Assembly: GCF_020882245.1 (NCBI RefSeq)
Contig: NC_083598.1
Coordinates: 30,665,858-30,729,857, forward strand
Source: Rhopalosiphum padi
Lineage: Eukaryota > Arthropoda > Insecta > Hemiptera > Aphididae
DNA length: 64,000 nt
Direction of reading: 5' to 3'
This document shows, in pieces, positions 1-11,000 of this stretch (the stretch's first letter is position 1; every line of letters begins with the position of its first letter). The notes beneath the pieces were generated by a model. It worked only from the letters and a program-made list of their open reading frames with translations, was not told where the DNA came from and made no database searches. Made by a program: the position numbers and the translations under genes.

Positions 1-688
1 TAGTCGATTTGTATAATCTAAGCTATTGTTTAAAACAGGCTTTGAACGGAAATAGTATTTTGGTTTTATCTGTTTTTTTTTTCAAATCACAGGTTATATT
101 TTTCATTTCAAGTAATAATATTATATATCTAAATGTATTATACATAAACAACCCCATTATTATATTCACGAAAATCTATCATGCTATCACTAATTGTACA
201 CAGTATAATATACATAATATGCTGGGTTGCATAAAACCGTTCTTTAAATTAATTTAATGGACGCTTTTATCGAACCATTAAACCTTTATATTTAGCCAGT
301 TGGTTTGCAAAAATAGTTGAAAAAAATGTATTGGTCTTAAACACGATGCCAAGGTTTATGTTTAAGTTTAAAATTTATCACAAAAAATGTCTCCCAGCTG
401 TTTCAATTTGATTATTGGTAAAAGCGTAGAGTAACAAAGTGATGATAAATTTAATGATTAACAAAAATTTAAAAAGACAAAATTGGACCATTAGTAGTTA
501 AATTAACTGGTAACCAATAGTTAAACGACTCAATAACGCTATTGAACGTTCAACGAACGTTTATTGTACGAATAAATGTTTATTCGTTAAATAACGTGAT
601 ATTGATTTATTGAATATTTAATGAACGTTCATGCAACCCAGCAAAAGCGTTTTAATTATTGATCCATTTATCTGTTTTTAAACATTAG
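1..688 (+). other. Gene A intron, left part
   Basis: Noncoding, AT-rich. It ends at the acceptor for the exon at 689. The only structure I see is the inverted-repeat element listed separately at 221-642. The short open frame near position 9 has no recognisable content. Confidence 0.7.
221..642. mobile_element. MITE-like element with terminal inverted repeats
   Basis: The left end reads GCTGGGTTGCATAAAACCGT; the reverse complement of the right end reads GCTGGGTTGCATGAACGTTC. The repeat continues imperfectly (AACGTTC, TTAAAT, ATTTA) into the element. Length is 422 bp with no coding capacity. I see no clear target duplication, so the superfamily is open. It sits in the intron before gene A TM5, ending only 46 bp from that exon. 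Confidence 0.6.
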
Positions 689-880
689 TTGTTGGATACA
701 CGAATCTCTTTATTCGTGGATATTGTCGGGTCCGGTGTGCCTGTCAATGTTGGCTAATCTCGTATTTCTGATCAACATCGTTAGACTGCTGTTGGTTAAG
801 TTGCACGCCCGGCAGATCACCATGTCCAGTCCAAAGCACGCGGCGCCTAGGGAACGGGCGCAGTCGTTCAGCCTCAGGAG
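689..880 (+). CDS. Gene A exon: ECL2, TM5, start of ICL3
   Basis: The acceptor is AACATTAG before 689 and the donor is CAGGAG/GTGAGTATG at 881. The exon takes one base from the previous codon and leaves two, giving 63 whole codons. It opens with the conserved ECL2 Cys-Trp (CWIHES), then TM5, then a basic, Ser-rich start of ICL3. The equivalent exon of the minus-strand receptor begins at the same residue in the same phase, which supports both models. Confidence 0.9.
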
Positions 881-1752
881 GTGAGTATGTTCGCGATCCA
901 AATACTGGATCGGTATTGGTTGCAAAAATAGTCAATAGCGTGGTATTGTTGGTATAAACATTATATAATTTTAAAAATGAAAATACGAGTTGTGTGCTTA
1001 TGTCCAACAGCTTCAAACGGAACAATTGCAGTGTGGACAGCTACGATAAGGCACCGACATCGTCGAGTCGGACCGGCAAGGCAGTCCGGGCCACACTAAT
1101 TTTGATACCGTTACTCGGGCTCCAGTACATCGTGACGCCGTTCCGACCTGAACCCGGCACTTCTTGGGAGCCCGTGTACCAGGTTACATCCGCAGTAGTC
1201 GCCTCGTGTCAAGGCTTATGCGTGGCACTGTTGTTTTGCTTTTTCAATGGAGAGGTGAAGACGCCAACAAGGCTTATAATAATAATATAAATTGCTCTTA
1301 GATAACAACAATTTTTTGTTCGGGTACGAGCAGGTACTCTCCGAAATGAAGAAAAGATGGAAACACTGCTGGATCAACAAGAACGGGTCGTGGAATCCTT
1401 GCCTGAGAGTCACGTCTGTCTCCTCGCCGCAAAACCACCCACGGCTATTGGTGACCGAAGACCAACAGACCCAAGTAACTCTATTACTCGTTTTAGTGTT
1501 TTTTTTTTCTATTTACCTTATGTACATATAATATTGAAAGTGGTTTTTATAGAACCAATTTTTCAAAAAAATTAGTATTTTATATAAAACAAATTCACTG
1601 CGTATGATCATAATAATAATAATATATTAACGAATGGTTCTATTTGCTATAATTTATTCAAAGGGTTTTGGTTTTTTTTTCAGAGGACTGGAAGCATACA
1701 AGTTTTGCCGCGAAAAGATTCTGCTGAATGTTTACAAAATGTTCAACTCTAG
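689..1752 (+). CDS. Class B GPCR, 3' part (TM5 to C-terminus), calcitonin/PTH-receptor-like
   Basis: Four exons (689-880, 1011-1254, 1334-1474, 1684-1752) splice in phase to 214 residues ending at TAG 1750-1752. Seen in order: extracellular loop 2 opening CWIHES, TM5 (GPVCLSMLANLVFLINIVRL), a long third intracellular loop of about 48 residues, TM6 (KAVRATLILIPLLGLQYIV), loop TPFRPEPG, TM7 with the class B QG motif (SCQGLCVALLFCFFNGE), helix 8 (VLSEMKKRWKHCW) and a short tail. The 5' exons with the hormone-binding domain and TM1-TM4 lie left of the window. Class B receptors couple peptide hormones to G proteins, usually Gs. TPFRPE plus CVALLFCFFNGEV suggests the calcitonin-like or insect PTH-receptor-like branch; I cannot separate hector-like from PTHR-like by eye. 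It converges on the DH31 receptor gene with 96 bp between stop codons. Confidence 0.9.
1011..1254 (+). CDS. Gene A exon: ICL3, TM6, TM7
   Basis: The acceptor is GTCCAACAG and the donor GAG/GTGAAG. The split Ser codon (AG+C) joins cleanly to the previous exon, followed by 81 codons. Contents: remainder of ICL3 (KRNNC, SVDSYDK, Ser-rich), TM6 with the PLLG motif, ECL3, TM7 with QGLCVALLFCFFNGE. There is no intron before QGL, unlike the neighbouring receptor. The polypyrimidine tract is only moderate, so an alternative upstream acceptor in the ICL3 region is possible. Confidence 0.88.
1334..1474 (+). CDS. Gene A exon: helix 8 and cytoplasmic tail
   Basis: The acceptor is TACGAGCAG. The exon has 47 codons starting VLSEMKKRWKHCW, which completes the class B NGEV...KRRW helix 8 motif across the intron. 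The donor CAA/GTAACT is weak. If it is not used, the reading frame runs on for 18 mostly hydrophobic residues (VTLLLVLVFF and on) to a stop before 1532, giving an alternative C-terminus. Confidence 0.82.
1684..1752 (+). CDS. Gene A terminal coding exon
   Basis: A T-rich tract ending TTTTTTTTCAG precedes 1684. In the phase required by the previous donor it reads RTGSIQVLPRKDSAECL and stops at TAG 1750-1752 after 22 residues. The tail is short and polar, as expected for a cytoplasmic C-terminus. It is less certain than the TM exons because tails are poorly conserved. Confidence 0.65.
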   Translation, partial: RTGSIQVLPRKDSAECLQNVQL

Positions 1753-1782
1753 AACACACAAAAAACGCGTTACGACATTATT

Positions 1783-1788
1783 TTTATT
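1783..1788 (-). terminator. Polyadenylation signal candidate for DH31-R
   Basis: An exact AATAAA on the minus strand lies about 60 nt past the DH31-R stop. Cleavage 10-30 nt beyond would put the 3' end near 1753-1773, immediately next to or inside the terminal exon of gene A. Confidence 0.5.
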
Positions 1789-1848
1789 TTTTTCTTATAC
1801 AATTTAATACGTGTAATATATTATGATATAATATTTTTCTGTCGCCGT

Positions 1849-2007
1849 TCAGACGATGGCGTCCCTTATTTGCGACTGAACCGGTTGTGTGGTGCCAGTG
1901 ACGTTGGTGTGCGTCGTGCCACGTCTCTTGATTCTCCGTATGTACTTGTGAAACGCTCCGTGTACGTCAACGTTGGCGAAACAGAACAACACGGAAACGC
2001 AAAGGCC
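1849..2007 (-). CDS. DH31-R: DH31-R terminal coding exon: end of TM7, helix 8, tail
   Basis: The acceptor is GTGTTCTGCAG, phase 0. It encodes GLCVSVLFCFANVDVHGAFH, then KYIRRIKRRGTTHTNVTG and onward to RDAIV, stopping at TGA 1851-1849. QG is split exactly by the intron; CFAN.DV replaces the common CF.N.EV. The basic helix 8 and Thr/Ser-rich tail are typical. Length is 53 codons including stop. Confidence 0.9.
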   Translation of the reverse strand, partial: GLCVSVLFCFANVDVHGAFHKYIRRIKRRGTTHTNVTGTTQPVQSQIRDAIV

Positions 2008-5000
2008 CTGCAGAACACGCCAATAAACGACACGGTTAGAAAATGGCAGCAGCGGTTACTAGGGGTATGCTCAGATGTTCTAGGATACCCGTATCCGGCC
2101 GGTCATTGCGGGGTGGATGTCCATGGGATTATGTTAGATATTGATTTAAATTTCGAAAAAAAAACTCTAATTTGTGTACAATCAGTCCTACTAGTCTTAG
2201 GTTAGTTGATTATTTTTATGTCATACAACGAATGTAGATTTAAACGCTTTTAATCGGTTAATGATGGTATTTCTTATAACGTTTAAACTTGATGTCAAAA
2301 TATTTTTGCCATGCTTTTATTTTGGAAAATCTGAGCACCCCATATACTGTTATTATTATTATTAGTGTTGGAAAAAAACTCAACGATTAATAATAAGGCT
2401 TATAAGAACTAATAAATCATATCATAATATATATAACTCATTAATGAGGTCGTATAATATAATAATATTTTAAAATATATTTTGTCTCTCTATTATATAA
2501 AAAGTTATTAAAATATTATAATTGCCATGGGAATCTAATAAATAAATAAAAATTGATTAAAAAAATACATGTATACAGTTGATAAGTATTGAAATATAAA
2601 AAGCATTTGAAATGAAATATCAGATAGGATTGGCAAAACCAATGGTGGTGGGTGAGTGTTGCGAGCAGGGGACGCAGACCGCTATTACCACTATTAATTA
2701 ATAAAAAATAAAGCTAAACAAAAATAATCACGAACAATAATTTGATATTTAATCACGGAGTTTAATATTAATAATTTTACCAAATATTAGTTTTTAATAA
2801 TGAAGTTTAATTTAATTTTAACATCAATGATTTACATTATCCTATTATTACTATTGGCTAATTCAATAAAATATGTAATACTTATATACATATACCTATA
2901 TATTTGATTGTAATTTATAAATTAAAAACTAACAATATTTAAAATTACAATAGTTATAGTAATCGTTAGGCGTCAACCATAGAGTTTTTACCCAACACCG
3001 CGGACCACCACGAATACGTAGTATTCAATCATAGAAATACTAGATATACGAGTATAAATAGGTCTCGGGCCTCGTGGGTTCACAACATTCGCGATATTCA
3101 CGATATTAACATGAGATATTTTTTCTTCGATAAAACGATTTTTTACTCGTTCGGGTTTAACAGTGATAAAGAGGCTAGTGATTTCAAATGCGCCTAAATA
3201 TGTTTTACGTATCTTTTCATACTCGTGTACCTAGTATATAGATTGGTGTAACTATAAATATGAATAAAATGTATAATTTAATGGTTGCAAAATTATTAAC
3301 GCTAGTAATTAAAATACAGGCGTGTTCTCGACTGCAGTCATCTCACTCACCTGAGTCGACACAAGTATTACGGAAAATACTTGATAAACTGTTTCCACGG
3401 TGGTCTTGTGCTTGGGCCGATACGGTATGAGAATGTAGTGTATGCCAAACAAGGGCACCAGGATCAGCGCTGCCCTGACCGCCTTACGGACGCCGATTGG
3501 CGCCGGGTTTGTCGAGTTTCGGTGCAATTTGGTCAGCAGCACCCGCATGACGTTCATCAGGAACAGTAAGCTTGTCAATATGGAGGCGAAAACCGGTACA
3601 GTCAGCACCCACTGGCAGTGGCTCTCGTGCATCCAACACCTGAAATCCATTAATGATATTATTATAGCAATTGATCTTTTTTTTTGTCTTGTTTTTCGTG
3701 TCGTAAACATAAGAAATAGTTTATTATTCCAATATGTATGTACAATACCCATGTATTACGGTCTGTGTTGATGCTATATACAGGTACTACAATATTTTAA
3801 ATAATAACATGTTCAACATTTCGATTCGTATTTGTTTTATTAACCGCAACGATAATTAATTTACGCGAATACATATTTAAAATTATGTATACGAAATATA
3901 TCGTATCATATATTCAACAAACGATTATAATCGCACCAGTTCGGATACAGATTTAAATATAATATAATATGTTATTATATGACGTTAGGTTTGAGTCATT
4001 CTTTTTATGTTAAAGTTTTTTTAAACTCAAAACAAGGAATGGAATGTTTGTTTACTCAAATGTATAATATACAATATATATATTATATTGATACATATTA
4101 GAAGTATTATAGGTGTTACCTGTTCATAGGTGTTCATATTATAATAAATTACATTTAATTACAGTAGGGTCTCGTTAATCTGAACACTGGCTAATCCGAA
4201 TGGGCTTAAGAATTATCGTACCGCAATTTTAATCAAGTTGACCCCACACATAGCCATTGCTGAAGCGATACACCATCAGAAAATTTTAACTGATGATGAA
4301 ATCGTGCATAACGCCACCAAAGACGATGACGAGAAAAAAGAGGACGATGATACTTTGCCTTCTTCAAAAATATCTGCTTCAGAATTCACAAAACTATTGA
4401 ATACGCCCACCCAATGGACTGAAGATAAATTTAAAACTGCGAAGAACTAATGCTGTTAAGACATTTAACAGTCCAAAGCATTTTACCAGCATATTATTGG
4501 AACTAGTTAAAAAAAAAAAAAAATAATAATCACTCAATATTTTAAATGAATATGATGCATGCAATTCAATAAATAATAATAATGTGAATTGTCTTCGTTG
4601 TTTTTTTCAACTATAAATAAAAATAAAATTTAAAATTTAAATTGCAAGAAAATTAATTTTTTTTTAAATCATAGGTGAACCGATCAAATCGATAATACGA
4701 ACGACCCTTTTTTCCAATCCCATTTAGATTAACAAGACCCTACTGTACAATTATATAGTTGTTGTAGCCTAACGTTCTGCTAACATTCATTGGGTGTATG
4801 CATTACTTATCATAACGTATGCTTTAATACGTTTCAATAATTTTCATGAAAAATGCTAGTGAACCTAAGATAAATTATGTATCAGATGAAAAATGAATAA
4901 AAATAATTAGTGATATCGTGAATAATCATTGTTATTATAAATGTGTACCTTTATATTATATTTAGTATATTTAATGAATGTTTGACGATAATTTGAAATG

Positions 5001-8000
5001 TACACTAAGGGCTCAGAGTTGTATGTAAATACTTTATGAAATTGAAATTGTATACTTAGAATATTGTATTTATAGTATTAAAATATAAATACTATTAAAA
5101 TTGTAGAAAATATTTTTTTTATATGAAAAAAAAATATTCAACTTAATATCTATCTTTCAAATCAGGTTTTAAATATAAATTGATGCATACAGCTGTAAGT
5201 TACAGGTGATAATATTATTGTTTGACAAGTTTAGTTTAGAAACTATTTATATTGTATATATGTGATTATGTTAATTTAAATAAGTATTAAAATAAATGTT
5301 GACCGCATACATTTATTCGTTTTATATAAAAAAATTATACAATATTTCTATTATAATTATTTGTTATACAACTGTATGGTGTGCTTGTACATTAATAAAT
5401 AAGTATTATTTTGTTCGATTTTACAAATGGGGCTCAAATCAAAAGAAATTCGGTTTTCTGTATGGAAAAATTTAACCATACTAGAATATAAGTAATTTAA
5501 CTAGATATATGTGAAAATGTGAAATGGCAGTATACATTGTGTTCAATAAGGTTTTTGCTGTAGTCAGTGCAGTATAAAATACAATTATATCAATACATTT
5601 TTTGAGAGAGTTTTTATAGCAATTTGTCTATCATCCTGTTGCAGTATTTTGTTTTTAGTTAACATTTTGAAAATAATATTTTTGATGAAATAAACTTGTG
5701 AAATAAGAAGGCGAGTTATGTAAATAAACAAAGTATAACAATCATACATTTCTATAAACTTTATAAAATTTGCAAAAACCTTTTACCGTGGTTGTTATGA
5801 ACGGGTTAATGGTTTTGACGAAGTCGTATAAAATTATAAATCTTAAGTGCAGTTATCTGAAACTTCCGAACGCTTTGATTGCGATAGAAACGTCGTTGAA
5901 CGCTGACGGTACTTGACATTAAGAGTAAATGTTATTATTAATTTTTCTATTCGAGTTTGCATTGATAATAAATGTAATTGAAGCTGTTTATCGCAACAGA
6001 CATTCTTGATAATTGCCGTCCCTGCAGAAAGTAGATTGGAACTTAAACACACGAGCTACGACAAAGTGGATGTAAACATTTTTAAAAATCCAATCATAAA
6101 ATACTGCATCTGAATTAAATATTATATTTTTATCATAGTTAATGTGAAGTAGAAAATGTGTACAAACTACAAATCATCTTCATTCAGTTTAGTTTCAAAT
6201 TGCAAGAAAATCAAAATAATCAAAACTATATAAAATATGTAAAGTATATTTGGCAATGCATTATAGACACACTCATCCCATTATTAACCATTATCTGTAA
6301 ATAGGTATGCATACATAATACCTATTTAAAATAAATTGTTTTAAGAAATATTTATAAGCATACTTGATAGCTGTGCTGTCGTATTGTAATATTTATTGAC
6401 ACTCAAATGGTAATTTTCCGTTTTTACTATTATTATAATTTCAATGAGTTTTTTTTTAACTTTTTGTTATTCGTTAACATTTGAGTATACAAATTTTGAA
6501 TATTACTCTTAACAATTTGTGTATAAACGATAATAATCAATAATTTATTATTAAAAATTAAAAATATGGTATAATATCAGTAAGTATACTTAGATAATTA
6601 AATATTATGTTAAATATGATTGTTCTGTTATATCTATTAAAAAAAAATGTATAGTTTAAAAATTATAAAATGCCAATACACCTATTATTGATACAAATTT
6701 AGTACTTGTTGTTCGAAAAACGAGCGCGTGTTTAATAAATCACATGTATTTATTATTATATATATGATCGATAATTATGTTTCCTATGATGGATGAAGTG
6801 GACAAATAAAGCTATTTAATTTGGATAAATAGTACCTATAGGTTTGATAACACGTCATTCGTCAAAAGTCAATAATAGTTATTGATAATAAATTATAGAT
6901 AATTATAACCATATGTAATTTGGCATTTGCGCCCATGCATGTTTAACCGTCATCGGAATGCACCGATGCAGTAACTTTATTAATCATATTTCATATTTAT
7001 AGGTAGTAGCTATTAGTCAATGCAGACTAAACTAGTACGTGGAAAAATAAAAACCAATTATATTTTGTATCTATTAATCGAATAATTTTTTCTTTGTATG
7101 ACCATTAATAAAAACGTACCTACATTGTGAAATAAATCGTTATTTTTTAAGGTCTTAAAAAAATCTCCTCGTTTGTTTTCACCAGACTAAATTGTCTTAC
7201 CGATAAATGGCGTAAATAATAATATATAAACACAGTTCTATTAATATTATTAACGTACGCAATATGGTTATCTCTCAATTAAAATTTGTACATCCACAAT
7301 ATTTGCATAAGATCATAAATTTACAATTCTGATGTATTATTAATTAGTTCTTAATTGCATAATACGCGTTCAACAATATCATGCAGAGTTTAAAAATTGG
7401 TATATTGTATAATTTGTAAATTTTGTAAATTTATATGCATAATTATTTTATTTTATATATTTTATGAAAGTGTTCAAAACTGGTTGGTGACATACAAATA
7501 ATAATGTAAATTGATTGATGATCTTTCAATTCTAGTCGATTTATTTATTTTTTATTAATAAGAAAATTGTATTATGTTTTTATGGGATGAAAGTGTAAAC
7601 AATTTGTAATTTTCTCAAAACGCAATAATTTATGTTTCTCTACCTCATAAAAAATAATAATCCGATTTAAGTTAAAAATCGTTACACACAGTTATTTAGT
7701 GTTTCCTTTAAAGCTTGGTTGCTATATGCGATGTATAACTACAGCTGGTAGTCCGACGAAATTTGTCTAAGTAAATAATTTTGTTAGAAGTGGGGGAAAG
7801 CGTAATAACTACTATTTACATATAATATACCAATATCGTGTAGGCTACATGATATCAATGAGTAAATTCTTTTTACTTCAGAGGGGCTTCTGTATAATGT
7901 ATAACCATAATATAATTTTCGAAACGGTGTTTTGAATAGAAACTATTATCTGTGACAACTAAAAATAGACTGACCACTGACGTACGTTATTCCTTTAATT

Positions 8001-11000
8001 AAACACATACTAACACAGACGACTACTCGCGGAAATGAACGTTTATCTACGTGAAACTACTTAGACATTATTTTAATCGCGTTCACACACATATATTATA
8101 TTACGTTCACATCATACAAACGTATATAACCGTGTCTCTTCGGCAATTTGTTTTGTTTATAAAGCGTAAAATACTACCTACTCCAAATGTGTATAACACA
8201 CGCCGCCCAAGATAAATTACATATGTTACCTATTATAATTAAATGCATAAATTATTTTTAAAGTGTGATTGGAAGACTTTTTTTAAGCCCTAAGATCCGA
8301 TGTCCAAAAATATGTTTTATATAAATTTAAAAAGATATTTTTCTGTTCAAACAAGCTCAAAATAATAAAAAATTCGAAATTTGGTTTCTGCGTGTTAATA
8401 TACGCAGAGTTCTGAAACGACAGTTATGTATGTTATTATGCCATGTGAATATTTTAGAAGTTGAAATATTAATTTGCATTAAATATTTAACATAGTTATG
8501 TAAGTCTTTAAGGGTAAGTCACGCGTTTCAGGTATAGTACCGCATATTGACAGAGCACGTATAATGTTGTACGATGGGTGGGCGTTAAACAATCCTCACA
8601 TAGTGCTGCCCGTAAGTGCACCGACTGACATATATTATTATATATTACATATACTTATTTTTTTATCTTTTTTTGGTAGAAAAAGTAATGTAATTTGCAA
8701 TTAGGCTATCTTTTTAAATTCATTATCGTCGTTTCAGCGATAGTTCCATTTACTGCACTTGTACGTATATAAAACGAGTGGATCCATAATATTATAATTT
8801 ATAATTATAATATAATAAGAATCGTATACGCAAGTAGGTATTATAATCGCAATCAGCGATAAGCGATGGATCTGTCGCGGTTCCCGACCGGTCCACTCAC
8901 TGCATGGTGTCTTCAGAATTACTCCTCCACGAAACATACAGGACAGTAAGCACGGCAGGTACACCCCAGCCGATGGCGTAGAACCAACGCATCGCATACA
9001 CGTCGTTGACGAACACCACCACCAAGGCCATGTGCAAGTGCAGTCCTTCGCAGAACATCCACATGTAGTTGGCCACCATGAAGAATTGCAGAGCCACGTG
9101 TAAAGACTGGCAATAAATCTGGAAAATAAACCAAAAACCATTATCGTAGCCATTCAAAATAGTAGGTATATATTGTATTGACGTGCGTAGTACACGACAC
9201 GATTATTATGATTATTTCATTGACAAACAAAAAAAAAAAAAATGGAATCACGGGGAACCATAAAATGACAGTTTGTTAGGTTTCAGTGTCGAAAATGTTG
9301 TTTTCGCGTGTAGCATGGTATAATTTTACCCACCTCCTGAAATCGAGGTTAAATACATTATTTATAGAATTTTGTATTTTAAGACGTCAATATTTAAATT
9401 GTATATACGAATCATATTAAATTATTAACCATATTATACATCTTAACGTAAAATTTAATTGTATTTAAGACTAATTACATAGATACAATTTAAATCTTAT
9501 TTAGTTCGCGCTTAGGTAGATACATACTGTTAAAATATTAGCATTGACTATTATGGTAATTTAATGAATTATTCATATACATTTTATAGTAATAATAAAA
9601 AACTAAAATATAGACGTTTTAATAGACGCAGAATAGACTAAATGTATAGGTTAAATAATCATCATAATCTATGATCGATATTGTTATTTTTTTCACAAAC
9701 TGTTCACATTATGAATTTAATTTGGCATTGAATGTATATATATATGTAATACATTTTAGAGATATTACTTACCGTTTACTGGCACAACGTTATTTCAATA
9801 GTGGAACATCTGGTAATATGTTTTTGAGTAACTATAGCCGGTACCGTTTAGTGAAATTGCAAACTATACGGTTTTGTGACCAGTCAAAAAAATTGTCACC
9901 ATGGGTCATTTTGTAAATAAATCATCCTAACAAAACGCAATGCTGTGACAACTATCTGATGAATATCTTTCGAACCTTCGAGGATGATGAAATTAATGTA
10001 TAGAAATATGCAGTTTACATCGTCCGCAGATTTTCGTACACGTGCCTGTTATGACCATAGCGTTAATCGAATAGCTTCGACGCCCTTATGCTAATGATTA
10101 AATCACAAATTGTAACTAGACTTTAATTAACGTTTTATTGTTTCGTCAATTATTAGGCTTTGTGTATGGCAGCAATTTTCTCGTTTTAACCTATATATAT
10201 ATATATCACAATGACGTCGTATATAATATGCTTGTGCGAATAATATTGATCTGTTGTGGGTTTTATAGAACTCTTAAAACCGTATTGTTTTCCAGTATTT
10301 CAATATATCTATGGGAATATCGAAAGCGTGCTACGGATTGTTCGGTGTATTCCAATTAATATTCTAAATGGGACGGTGCTCGACCGAAGACGTAATTAAA
10401 AAAGAATAATTAAATCTTTTTAAAAAAAAAAAAAAAACTATCAATCAATTATAATATATAAGTGCTTTAGATTTTTTTGATAGAAGTATTCTCAGTGAGA
10501 GCGGTGAGTAAAATACCTCTGACAGTTACACGGCAGTGAATGAGATCACATAGGTATTTAAAATATTTTTGATTTTTTTAATGTAAAAATATAAAATTAA
10601 TTATATTTAAATATCGAAATTTTACTTTTATTTACATACTATAATGATGCAAGAATTTAGTACTCAAATTTAATATCCAATAATATTATAATAATAATAT
10701 ATTATTGTAAACGCAATTCCCTGCCGTACTCGTCTAATTTTTGTTCTGACTATTTTTAATTTTATTACATCCATACGAGTATAGTGAGTAGCGCAACCAG
10801 GATTTTTTTAATTTTTCCCCAATAAATTTCCAAATGTGTTAGTATACCATGGACAAAAGTTACGGTTCAAGGGGGGTGTCCAGGCACCCAAAACACCCTC
10901 TTGGTTGCGCCACTGAGTATAATTTACCCATATACGTACGTGACTTAACGAACACCTGTATATAACAAACCCCTCTTTTAACATACAAAATGACCAAGTC

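Larger units (their letters stand above)
3640..8900 (-). other. DH31-R intron (5.3 kb) between TM4 and TM5 exons
   Basis: Mostly AT-rich filler. It contains a Tigger-like transposon at 4162-4745 and a small, locally GC-richer block at 8532-8611 that looks like a plus-strand splice-flanked exon (see findings). No other gene is evident. Confidence 0.75.

Noticed and set aside
744..1025. Minus-strand open frames over 710-1025
   Set aside because: They are antisense shadows of the gene A TM5 and ICL3 exons.
1870..2205. Plus-strand 111-codon open frame
   Set aside because: It is antisense to the DH31-R terminal exon, which reads a known TM7/helix 8 sequence on the other strand.
8734..9153. Second minus-strand frame of 139 codons rich in Cys and Trp
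   Set aside because: It is the wrong frame of the TM3-TM4 exon.
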